Assembly: GCA_947311795.1 (NCBI GenBank)
Contig: CAMZLX010000145.1
Location: 1-23,311 of the forward strand
DNA: 23,311 nt
Direction: 5' to 3'
From: an uncultured Zetaproteobacteria bacterium
GTDB lineage: Bacteria; Pseudomonadota; Zetaproteobacteria; Mariprofundales; Mariprofundaceae
Numbering within the stretch: position 1 is the stretch's first letter; every line of letters starts with the position of its first letter. This document shows, piece by piece, positions 1 to 5,802 of this stretch. The notes beneath the pieces are model-generated. The model had not been told where the DNA came from and made no database searches. It saw only the letters and a list, made by a program, of their open reading frames with translations. The position numbers and the translations under genes were made by a program.

Positions 1-21
1 CCTTATGTTATGCTGCTAAAA

Positions 22-50
22 AAGGCAGCCTACGGTATGCAGGCTGCCTT
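22..50 (-). terminator. Rho-independent terminator of the rhodanese pair
   Basis: A perfect 10-bp inverted repeat (AAGGCAGCCT at 22-31, AGGCTGCCTT at 41-50) encloses a 9-nt loop. Read on the minus strand the stem is followed by a T run from the A's at 18-21. It sits 4 nt past the stop codon of the exported rhodanese gene, so it ends that transcription unit. Confidence 0.85.
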
Positions 51-54
51 GTGA

Positions 55-471
55 TTATTTTGCGATTGGGTAACCCGCTGCTTTCCAACCCTGCATACTT
101 TCTGGGATGTTTTCCACATTAAACCCTGCTTTCGCCAAAACTGTTGAGGCTTTCGCAGCACGTTTACCAGAACGACAATACACATACACTTGTTTGTCTT
201 TAGGCACTTCGTTCAAACGGTCTCCAATTTCAGATACTGGAATATTCACCGCACCAGGCACGTGACCTGCTTTATATTCTTCTGGCGTGCGCACATCAAT
301 AAAGACAAATGGAATCTTTGTATGTTTGCCTTGGCTCCAGTGTTTGTAAGCGTGGGCTAATGATGCGTTTTCATACCCCGCATCTGTCACTTCGCCCATA
401 CCACATGCAATAGCCTGCCCTGAAAATGTTAACATTGCTGCTGCAATGATGATTTGTAGTTGTTTTTTCAT
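55..471 (-). CDS. Exported single-domain rhodanese
   Basis: Single-domain rhodanese-like sulfurtransferase of 138 residues. Such enzymes carry sulfane sulfur as a persulfide on a loop cysteine. Residues 1-22 form a signal peptide (KK, then a hydrophobic core, then AIA before Cys23); cleavage could be by signal peptidase I, or by the lipoprotein peptidase at a poor lipobox (AIAC). The rhodanese fold follows: FIDVRTPEEYKAGHVPGAVNIP at about 57-78 contains the conserved DVR and GHVPGA elements, and the loop CRSGKRA starts at the presumed catalytic Cys99. The ATG has AGAGGAA upstream. It lies 12 nt after the cytoplasmic rhodanese gene and is probably co-transcribed with it. Substrate unknown; a periplasmic role is inferred only from the signal peptide. 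Confidence 0.88.
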   Translation of the reverse strand: MKKQLQIIIAAAMLTFSGQAIACGMGEVTDAGYENASLAHAYKHWSQGKHTKIPFVFIDVRTPEEYKAGHVPGAVNIPVSEIGDRLNEVPKDKQVYVYCRSGKRAAKASTVLAKAGFNVENIPESMQGWKAAGYPIAK

Positions 472-483
472 TGGTTATTCCTC

Positions 484-795
484 TTATCCTTGTGTAGTTG
501 GAAAGCCTGCCGCTTCCCATGCCATAATACCACCTGCAACATTGGTTACATTGGTATATCCGTTTTGCAACATAAATGCTTGTGCCTGCCCTGAACGCGC
601 ACCAGAACGGCACGACAAATAAATCACTGCGTCTTTTGGCAAGTCTAATGATGCAATTTGATCAAGCGGATGATGCTTAACGTGCTCCGAGTCAGCGCGA
701 ACTGCTGCAAACTCTTCTGCTGTACGCACATCGACCCAATGGTCGAAGTCTTTTGCTTTAACTTTTTCGTAAAAATCTACTGTTGAAATTTCCAT
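484..795 (-). CDS. Cytoplasmic single-domain rhodanese (GlpE-like size)
   Basis: A 103-residue protein made of one rhodanese domain, the size of GlpE-type enzymes. DVRTAEEF at about 22-29 is the conserved N-terminal strand and turn; the active-site loop is CRSGARS with Cys62. The C-terminal NVAGGIMAWEAAGFP element is typical of the family. There is no signal peptide or membrane segment, so a cytoplasmic location is inferred. GGAGAGG 7 nt before the ATG supports the start. It is the first gene of a two-gene unit; a dyad and promoter-like elements lie 30-70 bp upstream. Sulfur donor and acceptor cannot be told from sequence. Confidence 0.88.
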   Translation of the reverse strand: MEISTVDFYEKVKAKDFDHWVDVRTAEEFAAVRADSEHVKHHPLDQIASLDLPKDAVIYLSCRSGARSGQAQAFMLQNGYTNVTNVAGGIMAWEAAGFPTTQG

Positions 796-829
796 GATGC
801 CTCTCCATTTAATTTAACTTACAGTGCGA

Positions 830-857
830 ATCTTAACGCCGCCCTTTAGATTAGCAA
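830..857 (-). promoter_or_regulatory. Predicted promoter of the rhodanese pair
   Basis: On the minus strand a -35-like TTGCTA (852-857) is followed by a 16-nt spacer and a -10-like TAAGAT (830-835, four of six consensus bases). The -35 element lies inside the dyad at 849-866, so a bound repressor would occlude it. Promoter calls from hexamers alone are uncertain. Confidence 0.45.
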
Positions 858-873
858 TAGCTAATATGCTAAT
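849..873. promoter_or_regulatory. Probable ArsR-family operator, distal copy
   Basis: A perfect inverted repeat ATTAGC-AATA-GCTAAT (850-865) is followed by a further GCTAAT at 868-873. The 18 bases at 849-866 match 2357-2374, upstream of the arsR-type gene, at 15 positions with the same AATA centre. Placement over the -35 element of the rhodanese pair fits a repressor site. The link to this particular repressor is inferred from the shared motif. Confidence 0.65.
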
Positions 874-910
874 TTATAGCCGTGTAAGTTTTAGGGGTTT
901 AAGCAAAAAA

Positions 911-930
911 GAGCTGCCTTGTGGCAGCTC
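911..930 (-). terminator. Rho-independent terminator of the arsR-rhodanese unit
   Basis: GAGCTGCC (911-918) pairs perfectly with GGCAGCTC (923-930) around a 4-nt loop. On the minus strand it is followed by TTTTTTGC (from 903-910). It lies 27 nt past the lipoprotein rhodanese stop, separating the two sulfurtransferase transcription units. Confidence 0.88.
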
Positions 931-957
931 AATATCAATCCAATCATACTATGAATT

Positions 958-1350
958 TTATCGTTCAGTTTCAAAACCCGCATTACGCCAACCGCGCATA
1001 CTTGCTTTCATATTAATAATATTTGTAAAACCCGCACCAACCAACATTTGTGTTGCGCGTGTTGAACGAACACCTGATTCACAATACACAAACACCTTTT
1101 TATCCTTAGGTACTTCCGCTAAATGTTCTGCCAGCGCTTGAACAGGAATATTTTTAGCACCAGGAACATGCCCACTTAGATATTCACCTGACGAGCGCAC
1201 ATCCAAAAACAAAAATGGTTCAGCTGCCTGACCTTTGCTGAGCACCTCATGTGCTTCTTGCACTGTTGCCAATGATGAGCCTTGAGGCGGTGTATTGTCG
1301 CAAGCCACCAAGCCAAGACCAACCATAAGTACCATCACATATTTAAACAT
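958..1350 (-). CDS. Lipoprotein rhodanese
   Basis: A 130-residue rhodanese-domain protein whose first 17 residues form a lipoprotein signal: MFKY, a hydrophobic stretch, then the lipobox LVAC with Cys17 as the lipidation site and Asp18 next. Asp at +2 is an inner-membrane retention signal in Enterobacteria; whether that holds here is unknown. The mature part has FLDVRSSGEYLSGHVPGA (about 48-65), the active loop CESGVRS with Cys90, and the terminal MRGWRNAGF element. It is the last gene of the unit headed by the ArsR-type repressor, 19 nt after the membrane-anchored rhodanese, and is followed by a strong terminator. A role in envelope sulfur transfer is inferred. Confidence 0.88.
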   Translation of the reverse strand: MFKYVMVLMVGLGLVACDNTPPQGSSLATVQEAHEVLSKGQAAEPFLFLDVRSSGEYLSGHVPGAKNIPVQALAEHLAEVPKDKKVFVYCESGVRSTRATQMLVGAGFTNIINMKASMRGWRNAGFETER

Positions 1351-1369
1351 AGATACTCCTTAGGACTTA

Positions 1370-1765
1370 CTATTTCTTAGGTAATTGCGCTGCACACCAG
1401 CTACCAAAACCACCTGCGAAATTATACACATCTTGATAACCTGCCTTAGCTGCCATGGTTGCTGCCATGGATGAGCGCATACCTGATGCACAAATCAAAA
1501 TCAGCGGTTTATCCTTGGGAAGCTTGTTCATCTTTTGCTCAAATTCATTCAATGGAATATGAATCGCATTGGCAGGATGACCACCATTCCATTCACCTGT
1601 TGAACGCACATCCACCAAAGTATGCTCGTCTTTAAAGTCGGGGTAAGCCCCCGCTGTCATCTTTTTAATGCCTAACATTTTTGGTCTTACCACCTTTGTC
1701 CACACCATCCATGCCGCAACCAGTAGGATGAGAACCGTTACGATATTTTCTTGAACCCATGCCAT
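1370..1765 (-). CDS. Membrane-anchored rhodanese
   Basis: 131 residues. An N-terminal hydrophobic helix at about 8-24 (IVTVLILLVAAWMVW) is followed by basic residues (K24, R27, K29), which favours the rhodanese domain lying on the cytoplasmic side. DVRSTGEWNGGHPANAIHIP (about 52-71) and the loop CASGMRS with Cys92 are the family markers, followed by NFAGGFGSW. It is separated by only 2 nt from the DUF2892 gene upstream. In the known protein YgaP a rhodanese domain and a two-helix membrane domain are joined in one chain; here the corresponding parts are adjacent separate genes. Topology is inferred, not demonstrated. Confidence 0.86.
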   Translation of the reverse strand: MAWVQENIVTVLILLVAAWMVWTKVVRPKMLGIKKMTAGAYPDFKDEHTLVDVRSTGEWNGGHPANAIHIPLNEFEQKMNKLPKDKPLILICASGMRSSMAATMAAKAGYQDVYNFAGGFGSWCAAQLPKK

Positions 1766-1767
1766 GA

Positions 1768-1983
1768 TTAGCAGGTTTTACAAGCAGATTCAGATTTAAG
1801 CCCAAGCTTTTTCAAGATAATGCCCATCAAGCACCACTGCGTTAAACCTGATTGAAATAAATTTGCACCCACAAACAAGGTGAACCATAACCATGTTGGT
1901 TCACCAAGCGGCGCACCCGACAACACGACGGACAACACAATAAAAAACCCTGCTACAATATGAATAATACGTTCTACTGACAT
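1768..1983 (-). CDS. DUF2892 (YgaP-like) small membrane protein
   Basis: 71 residues with two predicted membrane helices (about 7-24 and 31-48), ending FVGANLFQSGLTQWCLMGIILKKLGL and a Cys-rich tail (SACKTC). The pattern FxGANLFQSxFTxxCPMxxILKKLG is the hallmark of the DUF2892/YgaP membrane domain, here with QWCLM in place of the usual GFCPM. In YgaP-type proteins this domain accompanies a rhodanese. The gene lies 38 nt after the arsR-type gene and 2 nt before the anchored rhodanese, consistent with a two-protein YgaP equivalent. The cysteine near 51 and the pair near the C terminus could carry sulfur; that is speculation. Confidence 0.85.
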   Translation of the reverse strand: MSVERIIHIVAGFFIVLSVVLSGAPLGEPTWLWFTLFVGANLFQSGLTQWCLMGIILKKLGLKSESACKTC

Positions 1984-2021
1984 GTTAAAACCTCTTTTCC
2001 TTTTTTAGTTTAAATGTTAAA

Positions 2022-2330
2022 TTATTTTTTAGCGCAAACATCTGGGCAATAAATACCTTGAAGCGCAACAATAAGATTTTCAAAATCAGGATTGGCAATG
2101 CTGTAATACACTTGCTGCCCTTTTTTCTCATTGGTTAAGATGCCCATCATACGCATTTTTGATAAATGCTGGGATAGGTTGGATTGTGATGAGCCTGTGC
2201 GCTCAATCAAATCATGCACGCACATCGGACCATTCATCAAATGACAAAGCACGGATAAACGCACTTCGTGGGCAATCGCTTTAAGACCTTCGCTTGCGGT
2301 TTGTATTTCTTCTTGGGGTATCATTTCCAT
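2022..2330 (-). CDS. ArsR-family repressor, BigR/SqrR-like persulfide sensor candidate
   Basis: 102 residues of ArsR/SmtB winged helix-turn-helix. The recognition helix region is TGSSQSNLSQHLSKMRMMGIL (about 45-65), followed by the beta-wing KKGQQVYYSI. Cysteines fall at 29, 37, 95 and 99. Cys37 (in MCVHDL) and Cys95 (in IYC) match in position the two cysteines that BigR and SqrR use to sense reactive sulfur. The metal-binding CxC of ArsR is absent. It heads a unit of a DUF2892 protein and two rhodaneses. Predicted operators overlap its own promoter and that of the next rhodanese unit. The ATG at 2330 has no strong Shine-Dalgarno sequence; the ATG at 2324 is an alternative. Sulfur sensing is inferred from the cysteines and neighbours. 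Confidence 0.85.
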   Translation of the reverse strand: MEMIPQEEIQTASEGLKAIAHEVRLSVLCHLMNGPMCVHDLIERTGSSQSNLSQHLSKMRMMGILTNEKKGQQVYYSIANPDFENLIVALQGIYCPDVCAKK

Positions 2331-2345
2331 ACTCGAATGATAACC

Positions 2346-2376
2346 ATAGTTGATTATATTAGCAATAGTTGATATT
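2346..2376. promoter_or_regulatory. Probable ArsR-family operator, autoregulatory copy
   Basis: TATTAGC-AATA-GTTGATA (2357-2374) is an imperfect dyad with five of seven arm bases paired. It matches 849-866 at 15 of 18 positions. ATAGTTGAT also occurs twice as a direct repeat (2346-2354 and 2365-2373), 19 bp apart. On the minus strand a perfect -10 TATAAT (2353-2358) lies inside the site, 22 nt before the repressor ATG, so binding would block the repressor's own promoter. I see no good -35 hexamer. Confidence 0.62.
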
Positions 2377-2495
2377 AAGATACTGTGTTGACAATAAATT
2401 AGTCCATCAGCATGGTATATCCTACTATGGCAACTCTGAACAAGTCCTCCTAAAAGTGTTATAGTTTTCCTATATCATTGGAGGGGTAATTAAAC

Positions 2496-3448
2496 ATGAG
2501 TCAACTGAGTTTTTCTGAAATAGAGTATTTGAACAAAAAGCATGTGGCACTGTGTGAAGAATTTCTTAATCGAATGGATAGACTTATTCCTTGGTCGGTG
2601 TTGGAACGCAAGCTTACAAAGCATTATCCCAAGAAAGGCAATGGTCGCCCACCATATCCACTTGTTGTCATGCTGCGCGCACATTGTATGCAGTTATTTT
2701 TAACTTGTCTGACCCGATGATGGAAGATTCCTTGTATAAGATTGAATCCATGCGCCGCTTTGCAGGCTTGAAGTTGAACAAAGCTACCCCTGATGAAACG
2801 ACTATATTGAACTTTCGTCACTTCTTGGAAAAACATGATTTGGGTCAGGTTATTTTCAAAGCAATCAATGCCCACCTTCAAGCACAGGGTTTGACCTTTT
2901 CAGAAGGGACGATTGTTGATGCTTCTATTATATCTGCACCAACTTCTACCAAAAACAAAGAATGCAAACGCGACCCTTAAATGCACCAAACCAAAAAGGG
3001 AAATCAATGGCACTTTGGCATGAAGCTGCATATTGGTGTCGATCAAAAATCAGGGCTTGTTCACAGTGCAGTGACCACTGCTGCGAATGCTCATGATATT
3101 ACACAAACCGATGCAGTGTTACATGGTGAAGAAGAGGATGTGTATGCCGATGCAGGTTATGTCGGCGTGGCTAAACGTGAAGAACATCAGGCGCGCGATG
3201 TGGCGTGGAAGATTGCCAAGCAACCAAGCAAACGCAAAGTGATGTTTAAATGCTCCAATGAACTTACTACCGGACAAGATAAATTATCGGTACGCGCAAA
3301 AGTAAAACACCCTTTTTACCGAGTGAAGTGCTTCTTTGGTTACAGTAAAGTTCGGTATCGTGGTTTGGCGAAAAATACAATTTGGCTACTCATGTTATTT
3401 GGGTTCTCCAACCTATTGCATAGCCAAAATCTGATTACAACAGGATAA
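2496..3448 (+). pseudogene. IS5-family transposase, frameshifted and nonsense-mutated
   Basis: Three segments together give a near full-length IS5-type DDE transposase of about 317 residues. The first (from 2496, after the RBS GGAGGGG) runs ...RMDRLIPWSVLERKL to MLRAHCMQLF. It loses frame at the T run at 2697-2701: one extra T restores FFNLSDPMMEDSLY. The second segment continues through PDETTILNFRH and the DDE-region GTIVDASIISAP. It ends at TAA (2978-2980), where the family expects Glu in RDPEMHQTKKGNQWHFGMK; GAA to TAA explains it. The third resumes at once in the same frame (MHQTKKGNQWHFGMKLHIGVD, then DADAGY-like YADAGYVGVAKREE, and RYRGLAKN). A -1 ribosomal slip at the T run would also restore the frame, but the nonsense codon would still stop translation. 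Confidence 0.85.
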
Positions 3449-3455
3449 GTGCACC

Positions 3456-3482
3456 TAAAACATGGGAAATACCCATGTTTTA
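3456..3482. terminator. Hairpin after the transposase, possible terminator
   Basis: A perfect 11-bp stem (TAAAACATGGG at 3456-3466, CCCATGTTTTA at 3472-3482) with a 5-nt loop lies 8 nt after the transposase stop, inside the element. The T tract is only the four T's ending the stem, so termination strength is doubtful. Such a hairpin could end transposase transcription or shield the element from outside transcription. Confidence 0.55.
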
Positions 3483-3632
3483 AGAAAAAACCAAGATCCA
3501 CCTGATCTATACCTTCCTGAAATTGCAAAATCTGGCGATTCAATGAAAAATATGGGCTTGTTTTGAGTTTCCTTAAATTTTGGCTAAAGAATTGCTTAGC
3601 TACCTATGACCTTATGTTATAGGAGCTTGGAC

Positions 3633-4769
3633 ATGGAAGACGGCATTTCAATTCGGAAGTTATTGCAGGTGATGGTGAATAAAGGTGCCTCTGATCTTTA
3701 TCTCATGGCAGGTGCACCACCAGGTTACCGTATCCAAGGCGTGATTAAACGTATGGGCAAAGAAAACTTTAGCCCCATCACCATGGATAAATTGGCAGCC
3801 CAACTGATGACTGAAAAGCAGAAGGTTGAATTTTCAAACAGTATGGAAATGAATGTCTCAGCTGCATTTGCAGGCATGGGCAGGTTTCGCGTGAATATAT
3901 ATCGACAGCGTGGAAGCATTGGTATGGTTATTCGTCAAATCACTACCGAAATACCCAGCATTGACGATTTACAGTTGCCTGAAATTTTTAAAGATATTGC
4001 CATGACCAAACGTGGCTTGGTATTGATGGTCGGCGGCACTGGCTCAGGGAAATCAACCTCACTTGCCGCTATTGTAGACTGGCGCAATACCAATCAAGCC
4101 GGACATATTATAACCATTGAAGACCCTGTTGAGTTTATGCATACCCACAAAAAATGCTTTGTAACCCAGCGTGAAGTTGGCTCAGACACCATATCTTTTC
4201 AAGCTGCACTCAAAAACACATTGCGCCAAGCACCTGATGTGATTCTACTTGGTGAAATCCGCGATTATGAAACCATGGAGCACGCCATTTCTTTTGCTGA
4301 AACAGGGCATCTGGTGTTGGCAACACTTCATGCCAATAATGCGAGCCAAGCTGTAGAACGCATCATTAATTTCTTTCCCAGTGAACAGCATCAACAGGTG
4401 TATATGAACCTATCCATGAACCTTAAAGCCATTCTATCGCAAAGGTTGGTTAAGACAAAGGATGATAGTCGCATAGCTGCCATTGAAATTCTTATCAACT
4501 CGCCACGAATAATGGACTTAATTCTTAAAGGTGACATCTCAGGCATCAAAAATGCAATGCAAGCTGGAGAGCAATATAAAATGCAAACCTTTGATCAAGC
4601 ATTACTCAATATGTGGGGGAAAGGTCTAATCGATGATGTTGAAGCACTTCGTTACTCAGATTCTGCCAACAATATGCGTTTGGAAATGAAAATGAAAACG
4701 ATTATTTCCTCAGAAAATAGTAGTAACATCGGAAATAACAAGGGTTCAGACTTGCAACTGAACATCTAA
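3633..4769 (+). CDS. pilU: Type IV pilus retraction ATPase PilU
   Basis: A 378-residue secretion-type AAA ATPase of the PilT/PilU group, which powers pilin depolymerisation at the inner membrane. Walker A is GGTGSGKS (about 134-141), followed by the Asp box ITIEDPVEF, Walker B region VILLGEIRD and the His box ETGHLVLATLHANN. The C-terminal stretch ALRYSDSANNMRLEMKM and QREVGSDTISFQAALKN resemble PilU more than PilT; PilU normally needs PilT to function. I start at ATG 3633 because AGGAGC lies 6 nt upstream; the ATG at 3606 adds nine unlike residues without an RBS. No other pilus gene is in the window. The dead insertion element ends 60 bp upstream and may have replaced the native promoter. 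Confidence 0.87.
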   Translation: MEDGISIRKLLQVMVNKGASDLYLMAGAPPGYRIQGVIKRMGKENFSPITMDKLAAQLMTEKQKVEFSNSMEMNVSAAFAGMGRFRVNIYRQRGSIGMVIRQITTEIPSIDDLQLPEIFKDIAMTKRGLVLMVGGTGSGKSTSLAAIVDWRNTNQAGHIITIEDPVEFMHTHKKCFVTQREVGSDTISFQAALKNTLRQAPDVILLGEIRDYETMEHAISFAETGHLVLATLHANNASQAVERIINFFPSEQHQQVYMNLSMNLKAILSQRLVKTKDDSRIAAIEILINSPRIMDLILKGDISGIKNAMQAGEQYKMQTFDQALLNMWGKGLIDDVEALRYSDSANNMRLEMKMKTIISSENSSNIGNNKGSDLQLNI

Positions 4770-5026
4770 TGAGGCTGTAAGTCCAACTGTGTATTGCTTT
4801 TGGTATGTTTGTGGTGCGCTGGCTGTTTATTTGACAGAGATTTAGTATTTTAGCATCCAATTATTCCATGCATTACACTACCCATTGGGCGAGATAACAG
4901 ACAATATTAACGGTTCTTTTATAGATAGTCCTTTTTTATTAATGACTTGCACATCCTTAAGCTTTGGTGAGATTAAACCTTTTGGAAGGTTATATTATTT
5001 GATTAGGATCATGCTCATCACTTGGG
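4770..5026. other. Gap between convergent pilU and pseudouridine synthase genes
   Basis: These 257 bases are AT-rich and hold no gene I can support. A 63-codon reading frame at 4885-5076 overlaps the pseudouridine synthase 3' end, has no RBS and resembles no family. A 6-bp stem (AACCTT/AAGGTT, 4976-4991) has no T tract on the synthase side. No convincing terminator for either gene is visible. Confidence 0.6.
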
Positions 5027-5752
5027 TCACTTCATTTTTACACCTTGAAATTCAACGGTATTGGAAAATGAATTAAACCCCGCTTTTATCTGAACATCAT
5101 AATCCACCACATCAGGCAATGAAAACTTAATCGATTGGGCATGAAGCATGAGGCGACTCGCCTTCTTTTGTTGATTAAACGCAGTATCGCCATATTTGTC
5201 ATCACCAACAATGGGGAAACCGATGGAAGCTGCATGAACCCTGATTTGATGGGTGCGCCCTGTGATGATTTTGATGTTTAATAGCGAAGCATCATCCAAC
5301 ACTTGCACAGGTGAAAAATAAGACACAGCGCGTTTGCCTTTGGCTTTATCCACCACCACAGTCCACTTGCCCGCTTTATCCGTCTTTTTCAAAAGCGGCG
5401 CATCCACCTTCTTATGCCCACCCTGCCACACGCCTTTGACCAAGGCGGTATAATGTTTATCCACGCCGCGATTTTCTTGCTGCTTTTGAAATGCCCGCAG
5501 CGCACTTTTGCGCTTGGCAATCACCAGCACACCCGAAGTCGCTTTATCCAAGCGATGGGCAAGCTCCAAATACGGTGCATCAGGTCGACTTTTGCGCAAT
5601 TGTTCAATCACACCCAAGCTTTCAACGCCCGAATCAGCACGAATCACACCATGAACCGCCAAACCCGCAGGTTTATTCAGGAAAATAAACCGTGAATCTT
5701 CGCGTAAAATATCTTTGTCCAAGTTCAACAATACTGGCATAGGGCAAAGCAT
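5027..5752 (-). CDS. RluC/RluA-family pseudouridine synthase lacking an S4 domain
   Basis: 241 residues of the RluA/RluC/RluD pseudouridine synthase family, which isomerises uridine in rRNA or tRNA. FLNKPAGLAVHG (about 24-35), HRLDKATSG (66-74, catalytic Asp69), GRTHQIRVHA and GDDKYGD are the family motifs. The text is closest to RluC (GVIEQLRKSRP, ELAHRLD, VDKHYTALVKGVW), but RluC has an N-terminal S4 RNA-binding domain of about 80 residues. Here the frame is closed by TAA just 9 nt before the ATG, so S4 is truly absent, as in RluA and TruC. No clear RBS; ATG 5740 is an alternative. It is divergent from the FAD oxidoreductase gene with 50 bp between. Target uridine unknown. Confidence 0.85.
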   Translation of the reverse strand: MLCPMPVLLNLDKDILREDSRFIFLNKPAGLAVHGVIRADSGVESLGVIEQLRKSRPDAPYLELAHRLDKATSGVLVIAKRKSALRAFQKQQENRGVDKHYTALVKGVWQGGHKKVDAPLLKKTDKAGKWTVVVDKAKGKRAVSYFSPVQVLDDASLLNIKIITGRTHQIRVHAASIGFPIVGDDKYGDTAFNQQKKASRLMLHAQSIKFSLPDVVDYDVQIKAGFNSFSNTVEFQGVKMK

Positions 5753-5802
5753 AACGGTTTATAGCGCTTCAAGCGATGTTCCAATGCTGCTAGCTTCACG
5801 GC

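Larger units (their letters stand above)
2429..3572 (+). mobile_element. IS5-family insertion sequence, degenerate
   Basis: The element is bounded by 19-bp imperfect terminal inverted repeats: GGCAACTCTGAACAAGTCC at 2429-2447, and GGAAACTCAAAACAAGCCC read on the minus strand at 3572-3554 (15 of 19 match). It holds one broken IS5-type transposase gene. No target duplication is visible: flanks are CTAT on the left and TTAA on the right, although TTAA fits the YTAR target preference of IS5. The total of 1144 bp is normal for the family. Loss of the duplication, diverged ends and a broken gene indicate an old, immobile copy unless a transposase acts in trans. Confidence 0.8.

Noticed and set aside
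824..1141. Plus-strand 105-codon reading frame
   Set aside because: It is antisense to the lipoprotein rhodanese and the terminator/operator gap, has no RBS, and resembles no family.
2388..2421. Plus-strand promoter from TTGACA at 2388
   Set aside because: The -35 hexamer is perfect, but no -10 lies at 16-18 bp; TATATC at 2416 is too far away.
2695..2712. Programmed -1 frameshift in the transposase
   Set aside because: The T run (A TTT TTA in frame) is not a perfect slippery heptamer, and a downstream nonsense codon would still block the product, so mutation is the simpler reading.
4976..4991. Short hairpin as terminator for the pseudouridine synthase
   Set aside because: A 6-bp AT-rich stem with no T tract on the minus strand is too weak to call.
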